Assembly: GCF_014648175.1 (NCBI RefSeq)
Contig: NZ_BMQP01000003.1
Location: 186,001-250,000, forward strand
Origin: Planobispora rosea
GTDB taxonomy: Bacteria > Actinomycetota > Actinomycetes > Streptosporangiales > Streptosporangiaceae
Direction: 5' to 3'
Length of the DNA stretch: 64,000 nt
Below the pieces are notes generated by a model. It searched no databases and had not been told where the DNA came from. It was given only the letters and a program-made list of their open reading frames with translations. A program made the position numbers and the translations under genes. Below are positions 55,549-63,949 of this stretch, one piece after another (positions within the stretch are counted from its first letter, which is position 1; the number at the start of each line of letters is the position of its first letter).

Positions 55549-57078
55549 TCACCGGGCGCCCGCCAGGCGGGCCGCGTGCCGGGCGGCCCGCGCGTTGGAG
55601 GCGAACACGTCCGCCCCCGCCGCGCGCAGCGCCTGCGCCTGCGCGGCCAGGCCCTGCGGATCACCCTCGGAGCCGACCAGGGCGGCGACCACGGACACCC
55701 CCCGCGCGACGGCGGCGGCGACCGCGGGCGCGAGGCGCGCCGCGGGATCGGGATCGGCGCCGTGACCGAGCACCACGTCGAGCAGGACCACGTCACCGGA
55801 CGGCACCGCGGCCAGGGCCTCCAGGCGGAGCGCCGGATCGATCATCGGATGGGCGCGGCCCCGGGTGTACCCGTCGTCGCCGTAGTCGGTGAACTCACCC
55901 GTCCCGGCGACCAGCCGGGCCTCGGCGCACAGCGTGCCGCCCGAGTAGATCCCGCGCAGCGTCCGCCTCCCGGCGGCGGCCCGGGACGAGCCGATCCCCG
56001 CCTCCGGAGCCTCGCCGGGGGCGGCTGCCCCGGTGCCCGGGCCCCCCTCTCCTCCGGAGGGCTCCTCCCCGGGGGAGACCGCGGGCCACGACGGCCAGGC
56101 GGGCGGCTCCGCTCCCAGCGCGCGCAGGGCGGACTCGGCCGCGGCGGTCAGGTCGTCCTCGCCGGGACCGAGGAAGGCGGTGACCACGGGCGTGGCCAGC
56201 TTCTCCACGGCCTCCCGTACGGCCCGCGCGACCTCCGGCGCCGGCGGCTTGGAGATCAGGACGATCAGCTCGGTCGCGGGGTCGGCGTCGAACGCCTCCA
56301 GGGCCCGGAGCGTGGACAGGCCACCCACCTCGGCGGACAGGTCGCGCCCGCCCACCCCCAGGATGTGGCCGACCCCCACGCCCGCCAGGTCCAGCAGGCA
56401 CGCCACCTGCTGCGCGCCGGTTCCCGAGGCGGCCACGATCCCGACCGGGCCGGGACGGAGCACGTTGGCGAAGCCGAGACCGGCCCCGCCGATCACAGCG
56501 GTGCCGCAGTCCGGGCCCATGACCAGGGCGCCGGTCTCCTCGGCCCGCCGCTTGAGCAGGACCTCCTGCTCGACGGGGACGTTGTCACTGAAGATCATCA
56601 CGGGGAGGCCCGCCTCGACCGCGTCCAGGGCCTCGGCGAACGCGTGCGGACCCGGGACCGAGACCAGCACCAGCGTCGCGTCCCCCTCCCCGGCGGCGCC
56701 GGCCGCGGTTCCGCCGTTCGCCGTGGTTCCGCCGTTCCCCGCGGTTCCGGCGGCCTCGCGCAGGGCGGCGCGGACGGTGCGCGGCGGGTGGCCGGCGGCG
56801 TCCCGGCCCGCCGTACGGACCGCGAGACCGGACAGGAGGCGGTCGAGTTCGGCGGCGGCCCGCGCGGCGGCGGTCCCGTCGTCCGCCCGGAGCGCGACCA
56901 GCAGGTCGGCCGGGCCGCAGGCGGGCAACGCGAAGCCCAGCTCGGCGGCGATGCCGCGGTTGAGCTCGGTGGCCATGGCGACCATCGCGGCCTCCACCCC
57001 GGGCAACCCGGACAGGGCCTGGCTGACCCGCATGAGGCTCACCGAGTCGTGGTACGTCCCGGTGCGGACCTGGACCAT
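55549..57078 (-). CDS. fdrA: FdrA-like protein (succinyl-CoA-synthetase fold), putative oxamate carbamoyltransferase subunit
   Basis: A 509-residue FdrA protein with succinyl-CoA-synthetase-like segments: FSDNVPVEQEVLLKRRAEET, VMGPDCGTAVIGGAGLGFAN, GIVAASGTGAQQV, ILGVGGRDLSAEVGG and a C-terminal ATP-grasp-related part (RGIYSGGTLCAEA, DVVLGHGADPDPAARLAP). A Gly/Ala linker (about 375-415) is unusual but tolerable. The ATG at 57078 follows GGGAGG about ten bases upstream. The upstream DUF2877 gene ends 16 bases before, so the two are one transcript. Activity is inferred from the conserved fdrA - DUF1116 - DUF2877 set. Confidence 0.87.
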   Translation of the reverse strand: MVQVRTGTYHDSVSLMRVSQALSGLPGVEAAMVAMATELNRGIAAELGFALPACGPADLLVALRADDGTAAARAAAELDRLLSGLAVRTAGRDAAGHPPRTVRAALREAAGTAGNGGTTANGGTAAGAAGEGDATLVLVSVPGPHAFAEALDAVEAGLPVMIFSDNVPVEQEVLLKRRAEETGALVMGPDCGTAVIGGAGLGFANVLRPGPVGIVAASGTGAQQVACLLDLAGVGVGHILGVGGRDLSAEVGGLSTLRALEAFDADPATELIVLISKPPAPEVARAVREAVEKLATPVVTAFLGPGEDDLTAAAESALRALGAEPPAWPSWPAVSPGEEPSGGEGGPGTGAAAPGEAPEAGIGSSRAAAGRRTLRGIYSGGTLCAEARLVAGTGEFTDYGDDGYTRGRAHPMIDPALRLEALAAVPSGDVVLLDVVLGHGADPDPAARLAPAVAAAVARGVSVVAALVGSEGDPQGLAAQAQALRAAGADVFASNARAARHAARLAGAR

Positions 57079-57094
57079 GTCCGCCGGACCTCCC

Positions 57095-58000
57095 TCACCG
57101 GTCACGCCGGTCACCCTCCCGCAGGTCGAGGACGGAGGACAGGCCGATGCGCAGGCCCCACGCCAGATCCGCGCCGGAGGTGTGACCGAGCTGGAGCAGC
57201 CGGTGCAGCGCGGATTCCAGGGACTGCCGTCCCGCCAGGCCGCGCAGGACGGCCAGGACCTCGCCACTGGCCTCGCCCCGGGCCGCGCAGTGCAGCAGCG
57301 TCGCGGAGATGGGGGTGGTCCTGCCGCGGGCGTCGAAGGTGACCGCGGCGGCCAGCCAGTCGGCCAGCCAGACCGCGCGGCCCACCCCGGCGGCCGTGCC
57401 GAGATGGCGCAGGGCCACCAGCAGCCCGGCGAGCATGTCGTCGCCGCTCGGGGTGAGCCCGGGGCCCAGCCCGACGAGCTGTTCGGCGGCCATGATGCCG
57501 CGCAGCAGCGAGGCCTCGGAGCAGCCCTCGGCCAGCAGCCCGGCGGCGCCGTTGCCCTCCAGGCCCGGCCGCTTCGGCGAGCGGTCGCACAGCTCGGTCA
57601 TCACCGGCAGCGCCTGCGCCAGCCGTACCGGATCCACCGGGCCGAGGGGCGGGGCCGGATCCCACCAGCGGTGGGCGCGCAGACTGAGCGAGCCGATCTC
57701 GATCGCGCCGTCCCCGACGGAGGCGTCGGCCCCCACCGAGACCCGGGGTATCGGATCGCCGACGACCATCGCGTTGGGCAGCCGGGTGGCCTCCCCGGTG
57801 ACCACCGCGATCACGTGCGGTTCGAGGTCCGAGCGGACCTCCAGGTAGACCCCGGAGGGAAAGGCCGCCAGCACCCGCGCGGGGCGGCGGGAGGACTCCA
57901 GCGTCCGGCGCAGGGCCGTGCTGGCCGCGCCGGTCGCGTGCGTCCGCGCCGGAGCCCGCATGGGACCCCGCTGTGTCCTCGGGCGCGTTCCAACCGTCAC
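57095..58000 (-). CDS. DUF2877 protein (YlbF/AllH-like), putative oxamate carbamoyltransferase subunit
   Basis: A 301-residue DUF2877 protein, the counterpart of the E. coli YlbF product. LVGLGPGLTPSGDDMLAGLL, a conserved DUF2877 motif, is at about residues 185-205. It is the first gene of the operon with fdrA and DUF1116 and is transcribed away from the PucR gene. The GTG at 58000 is preceded by GGTGAG at six bases; the ATG at 57961 is a shorter alternative. No carbamate kinase is seen nearby, although one would be expected for ATP gain. Confidence 0.83.
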   Translation of the reverse strand: MTVGTRPRTQRGPMRAPARTHATGAASTALRRTLESSRRPARVLAAFPSGVYLEVRSDLEPHVIAVVTGEATRLPNAMVVGDPIPRVSVGADASVGDGAIEIGSLSLRAHRWWDPAPPLGPVDPVRLAQALPVMTELCDRSPKRPGLEGNGAAGLLAEGCSEASLLRGIMAAEQLVGLGPGLTPSGDDMLAGLLVALRHLGTAAGVGRAVWLADWLAAAVTFDARGRTTPISATLLHCAARGEASGEVLAVLRGLAGRQSLESALHRLLQLGHTSGADLAWGLRIGLSSVLDLREGDRRDR

Positions 58001-58065
58001 CGGAGCTCACCGTCCATGGCCTGACGGTAGAACGGCGTGAGATCACCGCCGTACGGAGAAAGCTG

Positions 58066-58114
58066 CCAACAGTCCACCCAAAGGTTGGCTCTTCCTGACA
58101 GTTGGTTCTATCAG
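58066..58114 (+). promoter_or_regulatory. pucR promoter with flanking inverted repeat
   Basis: TTGGCT (58085-58090) and TATCAG (58109-58114) with an 18-base spacer place the transcription start close to the ATG at 58128. GCCAAC (58065-58070) and GTTGGC (58084-58089) form an inverted repeat overlapping the -35, and CTGAC/GTCAG flank the -10. These are candidate operators for PucR autoregulation and control of the divergent operon. Confidence 0.5.
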
Positions 58115-58127
58115 TCAGAATCCCCTC

Positions 58128-59690
58128 ATGGAACCTCCCGTACGCCTGGCCAGCACTGGAACGATCACTCATGGTGTCGCCGTGGGCGAGGTTCTCGGCG
58201 TCTCGACGCTGGCCGGCGCCCGGCTGATCGCGGGGGAGCGGGGACTGGACCGCATCGTGCAGCGGCTCAACGTGATGGAGGTCCCGGACATCCTCGCCTG
58301 GGTCAAGCCCCACGAGCTGCTGCTCACCACCGGATACCCGCTGCGCAACACGCCCCAGTCGCTCGACCGGCTCGTGGCCGACCTGGACGAGCGGGGCCTG
58401 GCCGCGCTCGCCATCAAGCTCGGCCGTTACCTGGACGAGCTGCCCGACGTGATGGTGGAGCAGGCCGACCGGCTGGGCTTCCCGCTGATCCAGCTCCCCG
58501 ACGACGTCGGTTTCGACGACATCCTCAACCAGGTCCTCACCGACATCCTCAACCGGCAGGCCGGCGTGCTGGCCCGGGTGGAGGAGGCGCACCGGGCACT
58601 CGTGGCCGTCGTGCTGGCCGGAGGCGGGCTGCGCGAGGTGGCCGCCGAGGTGGCCGGGCTGCTCGACGTGGCGGTGGCCGTGCTCGACGGCACCGGGCAG
58701 ACCCTGGCCGCGGCCGGGCCCGCCGACTACCTGACCGCGCTGCGCGGCGCCCCCGACTCCCACCGCACCTCCGTCCCCGTCGTCGCGGGCGGGCACCACC
58801 ACGGCCGGATCGTCGCCTACGGCCCGGCCGGCTCGATCGACGACAACGACGTCGGCATCCTGGAACGTGCCGCCACGGTCGCCGCCCTCGTGGTCACCCG
58901 GCAGGAGGCGGTCAACGCGGTCGAGAGCAAGTACCGCGCCGACTTCCTGCGCGACGTGCTCACCGGCCGGGCGGGCGGCTCCGAGCGGGTGGTCTCCCGG
59001 GCCCGGGCCTTCGGCTGGGACCTGGAGCGTCCCGTCACCGTCCTGGTGGCCGAGCTCGACCCGGACGGCGACGAGCGGGCCGCCCAGGACCGCCTGGTCG
59101 CCTGCTGGACCGCGGCGCTGCGCCGGCACGACCCGCGCGGCGCGGTGGCGGGCTTCTCCCACGAGGTCGTCGCCGTCGTGGACGCCGCCGCCGACACCGC
59201 CCGCCTGGCCAGGGACGCCGCCGCGGCCTTCGCCGAGTGCCTGCCCGCGACCTTCTCCACCGGCGCCAGCCGTACGGCCACCGGGACGCAGCAGCTGGCC
59301 GAGGCGTACGGCCAGGCGCTGAAGGCCAGCAGGGTCGGCCGCCAGCTGCACGGCCCCGGCGCGGTCGCCCACTTCGACCAGCTCGGCGTCTACCGCCTGC
59401 TCTCCCTGGTCGGCGACACCGACGAGCTGCACGCCTTCGTCCGCGAGACCCTCGGCCGGCTCGCCTCCGACGACGACGCCGAGAACGCCGACCTGCGCCG
59501 GACCCTCCAGGTGCTGCTGGAGACCAACCTCAACGTCGCCGAGACCGCCCGGCGGCTGCACTTCCACTACAACACGCTGCGCTACCGGATCGGCAAGCTG
59601 GAACGCCTGCTCGGCAACTTCACCGAGGACGCCCACCTGCGGCTCAACCTCACCCTGGCCCTGCACGTCCTGCGCATGCGCGGCATCTGA
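58128..59690 (+). CDS. PucR-family purine-catabolism transcriptional regulator
   Basis: A 520-residue regulator. The N-terminal PucR ligand domain spans about 20-145 (GVSTLAGARLIAGERGLDRI), a central GAF-like region follows, and the C-terminal DNA-binding domain has the helix-turn-helix ETNLNVAETARRLHFHYNTL at about 465-490. PucR proteins control purine and allantoin degradation genes. It is divergent from the DUF2877-fdrA-DUF1116 operon, which makes that operon its most likely target. The effector is unknown; allantoate, ureidoglycolate or oxamate would be the natural candidates, by inference. Confidence 0.92.
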   Translation: MEPPVRLASTGTITHGVAVGEVLGVSTLAGARLIAGERGLDRIVQRLNVMEVPDILAWVKPHELLLTTGYPLRNTPQSLDRLVADLDERGLAALAIKLGRYLDELPDVMVEQADRLGFPLIQLPDDVGFDDILNQVLTDILNRQAGVLARVEEAHRALVAVVLAGGGLREVAAEVAGLLDVAVAVLDGTGQTLAAAGPADYLTALRGAPDSHRTSVPVVAGGHHHGRIVAYGPAGSIDDNDVGILERAATVAALVVTRQEAVNAVESKYRADFLRDVLTGRAGGSERVVSRARAFGWDLERPVTVLVAELDPDGDERAAQDRLVACWTAALRRHDPRGAVAGFSHEVVAVVDAAADTARLARDAAAAFAECLPATFSTGASRTATGTQQLAEAYGQALKASRVGRQLHGPGAVAHFDQLGVYRLLSLVGDTDELHAFVRETLGRLASDDDAENADLRRTLQVLLETNLNVAETARRLHFHYNTLRYRIGKLERLLGNFTEDAHLRLNLTLALHVLRMRGI

Positions 59691-59709
59691 CCGGCTCTAA
59701 GCTGAACGG

Positions 59710-59934
59710 GTGAACGAGACCTTTGAGCTGGAAACCGACTACATCCCGCTGTGCGACCTGCTGAAGTACTGCGCCGTCACCGAGACCGGCGGCCAGGCCA
59801 AGCACTTCATCGCCGACGGGAACGTCATGGTCGACGGCCGGGTCGAGCTCCGCAAGACCTGCAAGATCCGCGCCGGTCAGGTCGTCACCGGCGACGGCTT
59901 CGAGATCCGCGTCATCGCCTCCCGGAGCCGCTGA
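59710..59934 (+). CDS. S4-domain RNA-binding protein (YbcJ-like)
   Basis: A 74-residue S4 domain: IPLCDLLKYCAVTETGGQAK, HFIADGNVMVDGRVELRKTC and VVTGDGFEIRV, the standard small S4 layout of YbcJ-like ribosome-associated proteins. TAAGCT (59698-59703) ends six bases before the GTG, suggesting a leaderless message and independent expression from pucR just upstream. A role in ribosome assembly or translation is likely by family. Confidence 0.88.
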   Translation: MNETFELETDYIPLCDLLKYCAVTETGGQAKHFIADGNVMVDGRVELRKTCKIRAGQVVTGDGFEIRVIASRSR

Positions 59935-59997
59935 CGGAAGCGGAGGGGCGGCGGTAAGGCCGTCCGACCTCCGGGCCCTCCCGCCGGCCGTGAGCGG

Positions 59998-62900
59998 CTA
60001 CCCCGAGAACGCCGCCTGATCGGCCAGCCAGTCGAGCGTCCGCTGCCTGGGCGGCTCCGCGCCGCGGCGGTAGGCCTCGCGGTAGCCGTCCGCGCCGAGG
60101 CGTCCGGCGAGGACGGCGACCAGGGCGCGCAGGTCCGGGTCGCCGCGGTCGAACGCGCCGCGGATCACCTCGCTCCGGCCCAGGGCGCCCGCCGCGCCGG
60201 CCGGGTCGTCCTCCAGCGCGAGCAGCCCGGCGAGCAGCTCGGCGCCCCAGGCCAGGCCGTTGGCGTGGCCCTGGGCGAACAGGGGAGGGATCACCGCGGG
60301 CAGCAGCGCGCGAGCCGGACCGGCCGCTCCCTCCGCGAGCCGGTTGGCCATCCGGAAGCCGCTGACCGCGTGGCTGGGAAGGCCTTCGAACGACGGCAAC
60401 CGCCGCGCGAGGCTCTCCATCCGGTCCAGGGCCCACTCGGACTGCTCCACGTCGCCCGAGAGGCGGTGCGCGATCGCCAGGGAGGCGTGCATGTTGGCCT
60501 CGGTGCGCCGGTGACCCCGCTCCCTGGCCTGGCGCAGCGCGGCGTGGACGTCCCGGAGGGCGCCCTCCAGGTCGCCGATGTCCATCCTCGCCCGGGCCAG
60601 CCTGCTCCTGGCCCAGTACAGGTGCATCTCCGTGCCGAGCTCCGAGCTGATCGCCATCGCCCGCTCCGCCACCGCGACGGCCTGGTCGTACTCGGCCCGC
60701 AGGGAATGGTCGCGGCTGATGCGCAGCAGGGTCATCAGCAGGCCCCAGCGGTCACCGACCTCCTCGAAGCCGCGCAGCGCCTCCCGCCGCGCCCGGGTCC
60801 CCGTCAGCAGGTCGCCCTTCTCGACGCGTACGTGGTCCTGCGTCCACAGCGCGCTGGCCCGGACCCAGGGATCCGGGGAGGCCAGCGCCTGCTGGAGCTG
60901 GCGTTCCATGAGACCGGAAGCGTCGGCGGAGGACGCCAGCTGCGCCATGCGCAGCATCGGCACGGCGGGGTGGAAACCCAGCACCGCCGCCGTGTCCGCG
61001 TCCTTGACCGGCCCGTGGGAGAGCAGGGGGCCGGCCGCGGCCAGCACCAGGCTGAAGGCGGCGCGCACCTGGTCGGGCAGCGCGTCGCCCAGCTTGAGCA
61101 CCTCGGTCACCGACGTCGCGTACCGCGAGCTCATCCCCTTGAGCCCCCAGTACCAGAACAGAGCTCTGACGAACCGGGACGCCACCGGGGCGTCCCCCGC
61201 GTCCAGGGCGGCCCGCAGTCCGGAGAGCAGGTTGTCGTGCTCGGCGTCGAAGACCGCGATCGCGCGCAGCTGGTCACCGGTCCGCAGCAGCGGTTCGTGC
61301 TCCTCGGCCAGGCCGAGGAAGTGGTCGGCGAAACGCGCCGAGACGTCGTCCCCCGACGCGGTGAGCCGGGTGGCCGCGTAGGCGCGGATGGTCTCCAGCA
61401 TCCGGTAGCGGTCTCCTGCCTGCTGGACGATGGATTTCTCCACCAGCGAGCCGATCACGTACAGCACGTCCTCCGCCGGCAGCGATTCGTCCGAGCAGAC
61501 CGCCTCCAGGGCGTTCAGGCACGCCCCGCCCGGGAACACCGACAGCCGGCGTGCCAGCGCCCGCTCAGGCTCGTTGAGCAGATCCCAGCTCCACTCCACC
61601 ATCGCCAGCAGCGTGCGCTGGCGCGGTGACACGGCCCTGTTCCCGGAGGCCAGCAGCCGGAACCGGTCGTTCAGCCGGCGGGCGATCTGCTCCACGCTCA
61701 TCGAACGCAGCTTCGCCGCGGCCAGCTCCAACGCCAGCGGCATTCCGTCCAGCCCCCGGCAGATCTCCACCACGTGGTCCACCGTGGACTCGTCGAGGGC
61801 GAACTCCGGCCGGACCCCGGTGGCCCGGTCGACGAACAGGCGGACCGCGGCCGCCGCGGCCGCTTCACGGAGCTCCGGCTGCTCCGCGGGCAGGTCGAGC
61901 GGGCCCAGATGGCACAGCGCCTCCCCGGTGATCGTCAGCGGTTCCCTGCTGGTGGCCAGGATCCTCAGGTGCGACAGCCCGGCCAGCAACCGGCCGGCGA
62001 GTTCCGCGACCGCTTCGACCAGGTGCTCGCAGTTGTCGAGCAGCAGGACGGCGTCACCGGCGTCGAGCAGCTCGACGAGCCGGTCGACGGGGTCGGCCGG
62101 CTGCGCCCGCCCGTTGCCGTACAGGCCTCCCAGGGCGCCGAGGACCGCGTCGGGCAGCTGATCCGGGTCCCCCACGCCGGCCAGCGGCACGAACCACACC
62201 CGGCCGCGCCCGCGGGCGCGGTCCCGGGCCGCCGCCTCCAGCGACAACCTGGTCTTGCCGGCGCCGCCGGGCCCGACGACGGTGACCAACCGGGAGACGC
62301 CCATCAGCCGGGAGAGCTGGCCCAGCTCGCGCTCCCTGCCGATGAAGCTGGTCAGCTGCGCCGGAAGCCGGCTCGGCGCGGCCTCCCGGTGCGCCGCGGG
62401 CCGGTCCAGCTCACCGCGGAGCAGGGCGAGGTGGACCTCCCGCAGCTCCGGCGACGGATCGACGCCGAGCTCCTCACCCAGCCGGGTCCTGATCTCCTGG
62501 TAGACGGCCAGCGCGTCCGACTGGCGCCCGGCCGCCGCCAGCGCCCGCATCCGCAGCCCGGCCAGCCGCTCGCTCAGCGGGCGCTCGGCGGCCTCGGCTC
62601 CCAGCGGGGCCAGCACCTGCGCGTGCCGGCCCAGGTGCAGTTCGGCCTCGAAGCGGTCCTCGGCGGCGGCGGTCCGCAGATCGTGCAGCCGGGTGGCGGT
62701 GTCACGGGCGAAGGCGGCCTCCCGCACATCCACCAGGGCCGCGCCGCGCCACAGGTCCAGGGCGGCTCCCAGGAGGGAGGCGGCCTGCTCGTACCGGTCC
62801 GCCGACAGCTCGCGCCTGCCCTGCCCGGCGAGTTCCTCGAAGCGGTGGACATCGACGTCCTCGGCGCGGAGGGACAACCGGTAGCCGCCCGCCACCAGTT

Positions 62901-63141
62901 CCACCGTCGCGGCCTCGCGCAGCGCCTTGCGCAGCCGCGACACCAGCCCCTGGAGCGCGCCGGCGGCCCCCGACGGCGGCTCCTCGCCCCACAGCTCATC
63001 GATCAGCGACTCCGCCGGCACCGGCCGGCCCGCCTCCAGCGCGAGCCGCGCCAGCAACGTGCGCAACCGGCTGCCGGCGATGTCGATCGGCGTTCCTCCG
63101 TCGGAGGAGACCTCAAGAGGACCAAGTAGGGCAACTCGCAC
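59998..63141 (-). CDS. AfsR/SARP-type transcriptional regulator with NB-ARC and TPR-like region
   Basis: A 1047-residue pleiotropic regulator: an OmpR-type DNA-binding domain and BTAD (1-250; SLIDELWGEEPPSGAAGALQ and LVSRLRKALRE), an ATPase module with Walker A GPGGAGKT (about 290-297) and Walker B LLLDNCEHLVE, and a helical C-terminal half with TPR-like repeats (ALWTQDHVRVEKGDLLTG, YWARSRLARARMDIGDLEGA). The GTG at 63141 has GGAGG seven bases upstream and gives MRVALLGPLEVSSDGG, the family start. Related proteins control secondary metabolism; no biosynthetic cluster is visible in the window. The target genes are unknown. Confidence 0.9.
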   Translation of the reverse strand: MRVALLGPLEVSSDGGTPIDIAGSRLRTLLARLALEAGRPVPAESLIDELWGEEPPSGAAGALQGLVSRLRKALREAATVELVAGGYRLSLRAEDVDVHRFEELAGQGRRELSADRYEQAASLLGAALDLWRGAALVDVREAAFARDTATRLHDLRTAAAEDRFEAELHLGRHAQVLAPLGAEAAERPLSERLAGLRMRALAAAGRQSDALAVYQEIRTRLGEELGVDPSPELREVHLALLRGELDRPAAHREAAPSRLPAQLTSFIGRERELGQLSRLMGVSRLVTVVGPGGAGKTRLSLEAAARDRARGRGRVWFVPLAGVGDPDQLPDAVLGALGGLYGNGRAQPADPVDRLVELLDAGDAVLLLDNCEHLVEAVAELAGRLLAGLSHLRILATSREPLTITGEALCHLGPLDLPAEQPELREAAAAAAVRLFVDRATGVRPEFALDESTVDHVVEICRGLDGMPLALELAAAKLRSMSVEQIARRLNDRFRLLASGNRAVSPRQRTLLAMVEWSWDLLNEPERALARRLSVFPGGACLNALEAVCSDESLPAEDVLYVIGSLVEKSIVQQAGDRYRMLETIRAYAATRLTASGDDVSARFADHFLGLAEEHEPLLRTGDQLRAIAVFDAEHDNLLSGLRAALDAGDAPVASRFVRALFWYWGLKGMSSRYATSVTEVLKLGDALPDQVRAAFSLVLAAAGPLLSHGPVKDADTAAVLGFHPAVPMLRMAQLASSADASGLMERQLQQALASPDPWVRASALWTQDHVRVEKGDLLTGTRARREALRGFEEVGDRWGLLMTLLRISRDHSLRAEYDQAVAVAERAMAISSELGTEMHLYWARSRLARARMDIGDLEGALRDVHAALRQARERGHRRTEANMHASLAIAHRLSGDVEQSEWALDRMESLARRLPSFEGLPSHAVSGFRMANRLAEGAAGPARALLPAVIPPLFAQGHANGLAWGAELLAGLLALEDDPAGAAGALGRSEVIRGAFDRGDPDLRALVAVLAGRLGADGYREAYRRGAEPPRQRTLDWLADQAAFSG

Positions 63142-63264
63142 TCGCGTAGCCTCCCACACCGCCCCCTCCGAATCCCGATCACTGATGTGCCGGCGTCAGG
63201 AGCCGCCGGGACGTCTCAGCGCCGTGAGAGCGCCGTATCAGCGGACGGCGCGATCGTTCCCTCC

Positions 63265-63879
63265 ATGGAAACCACCACGACGCACACCGTCGCCCGCCCC
63301 GGCACCGTCGCCCGCCCCGGCACCGCCGCCCGCCCCCGTACCGCCGCCCGTCCTCGCTCCGTCACCTTCGCGGGCGTCCTCCAGCTGCTGTTCGCCCTGG
63401 CCTTCCTGATCGCGCCGGTCGCCGGGCTCGCCTACGGCGCCGACGTCCAGGCCGCCGCGGAGGCCGAGCTGGCCCGGCAGGGACTGCCGCCGTCAGTTCT
63501 GGCCGACAAGGGACTCCGTTTCGACGAAGGCGGCTACGCGCTGGTGCTTCCCGTCGGCACCGCCGTCATCGCGGTGATCCTCGCCCGGCTCAACCTGGCC
63601 GGCAGGCGCGCCGGGCGGATCCTGACGCTCATCGTCCAGCCGGTCTTCCTGGCGCTCGACCTCTTCATCCTCACCAGCCAGCTGTCCAGAGCGGAGTACC
63701 TTCAGTCCCTCCTCGGCGGCGGCGTGGACGCGCAGGCCGTCCTGGAGGCGAGCGACCGCGCCTATCCCGCCTGGCTGCTCGCCGTCACCGACGGCCGCCT
63801 CCTCCTCACGCCCCTGGTCTCGCTGGCCGTTCTCGTCCTGCTGCTGCTCCCGTCCGCCCGCGCCTACTTCCGCAGGTGA
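63265..63879 (+). CDS. membrane protein with an N-terminal ARPGT repeat
   Basis: A 204-residue protein: a repetitive Ala-Arg-Pro-Gly-Thr N-terminus (four 18-base units, 63289-63360), then helices at about 36-56, 88-108, 118-140 and 180-200. No family is recognised. The ATG at 63265 has no strong ribosome-binding site; the frame is open further upstream. It is divergent from the AfsR-like gene with about 120 bases between. Confidence 0.65.
   Translation: METTTTHTVARPGTVARPGTAARPRTAARPRSVTFAGVLQLLFALAFLIAPVAGLAYGADVQAAAEAELARQGLPPSVLADKGLRFDEGGYALVLPVGTAVIAVILARLNLAGRRAGRILTLIVQPVFLALDLFILTSQLSRAEYLQSLLGGGVDAQAVLEASDRAYPAWLLAVTDGRLLLTPLVSLAVLVLLLLPSARAYFRR
63289..63360 (+). repeat. 18-bp tandem repeat in the coding region
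   Basis: Four consecutive 18-base units encoding V/A-A-R-P-G/R-T. The first two units are identical (GTCGCCCGCCCCGGCACC), the third and fourth have diverged. Confidence 0.75.
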
Positions 63880-63896
63880 GGGAAGCCCGCAGGTGA

Positions 63897-63949
63897 GGGA
63901 AGGGCGTCCACCGGCCCGGCGACAGGCCGGGCCGGTGGACGCCCTTCCC
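63897..63949 (+). terminator. strong terminator hairpin after the last membrane-protein gene
   Basis: A perfect 23-base inverted repeat (63897-63919 with 63927-63949) with a seven-base loop, 18 bases after the stop codon at 63877-63879. It is by far the longest perfect stem in the window. It is preceded by a 15-base direct repeat (63871-63885 and 63888-63902) that overlaps the stop codon. Confidence 0.7.

Noticed and set aside
58001..58020. Six-codon ORF (MDGELR) overlapping the start of the DUF2877 gene
   Set aside because: Such short frames are expected by chance and no hairpin or RBS supports it.
57111..59666. Minus-strand open frame over pucR
   Set aside because: Shadow of the PucR coding sequence with biased composition and no recognisable family.
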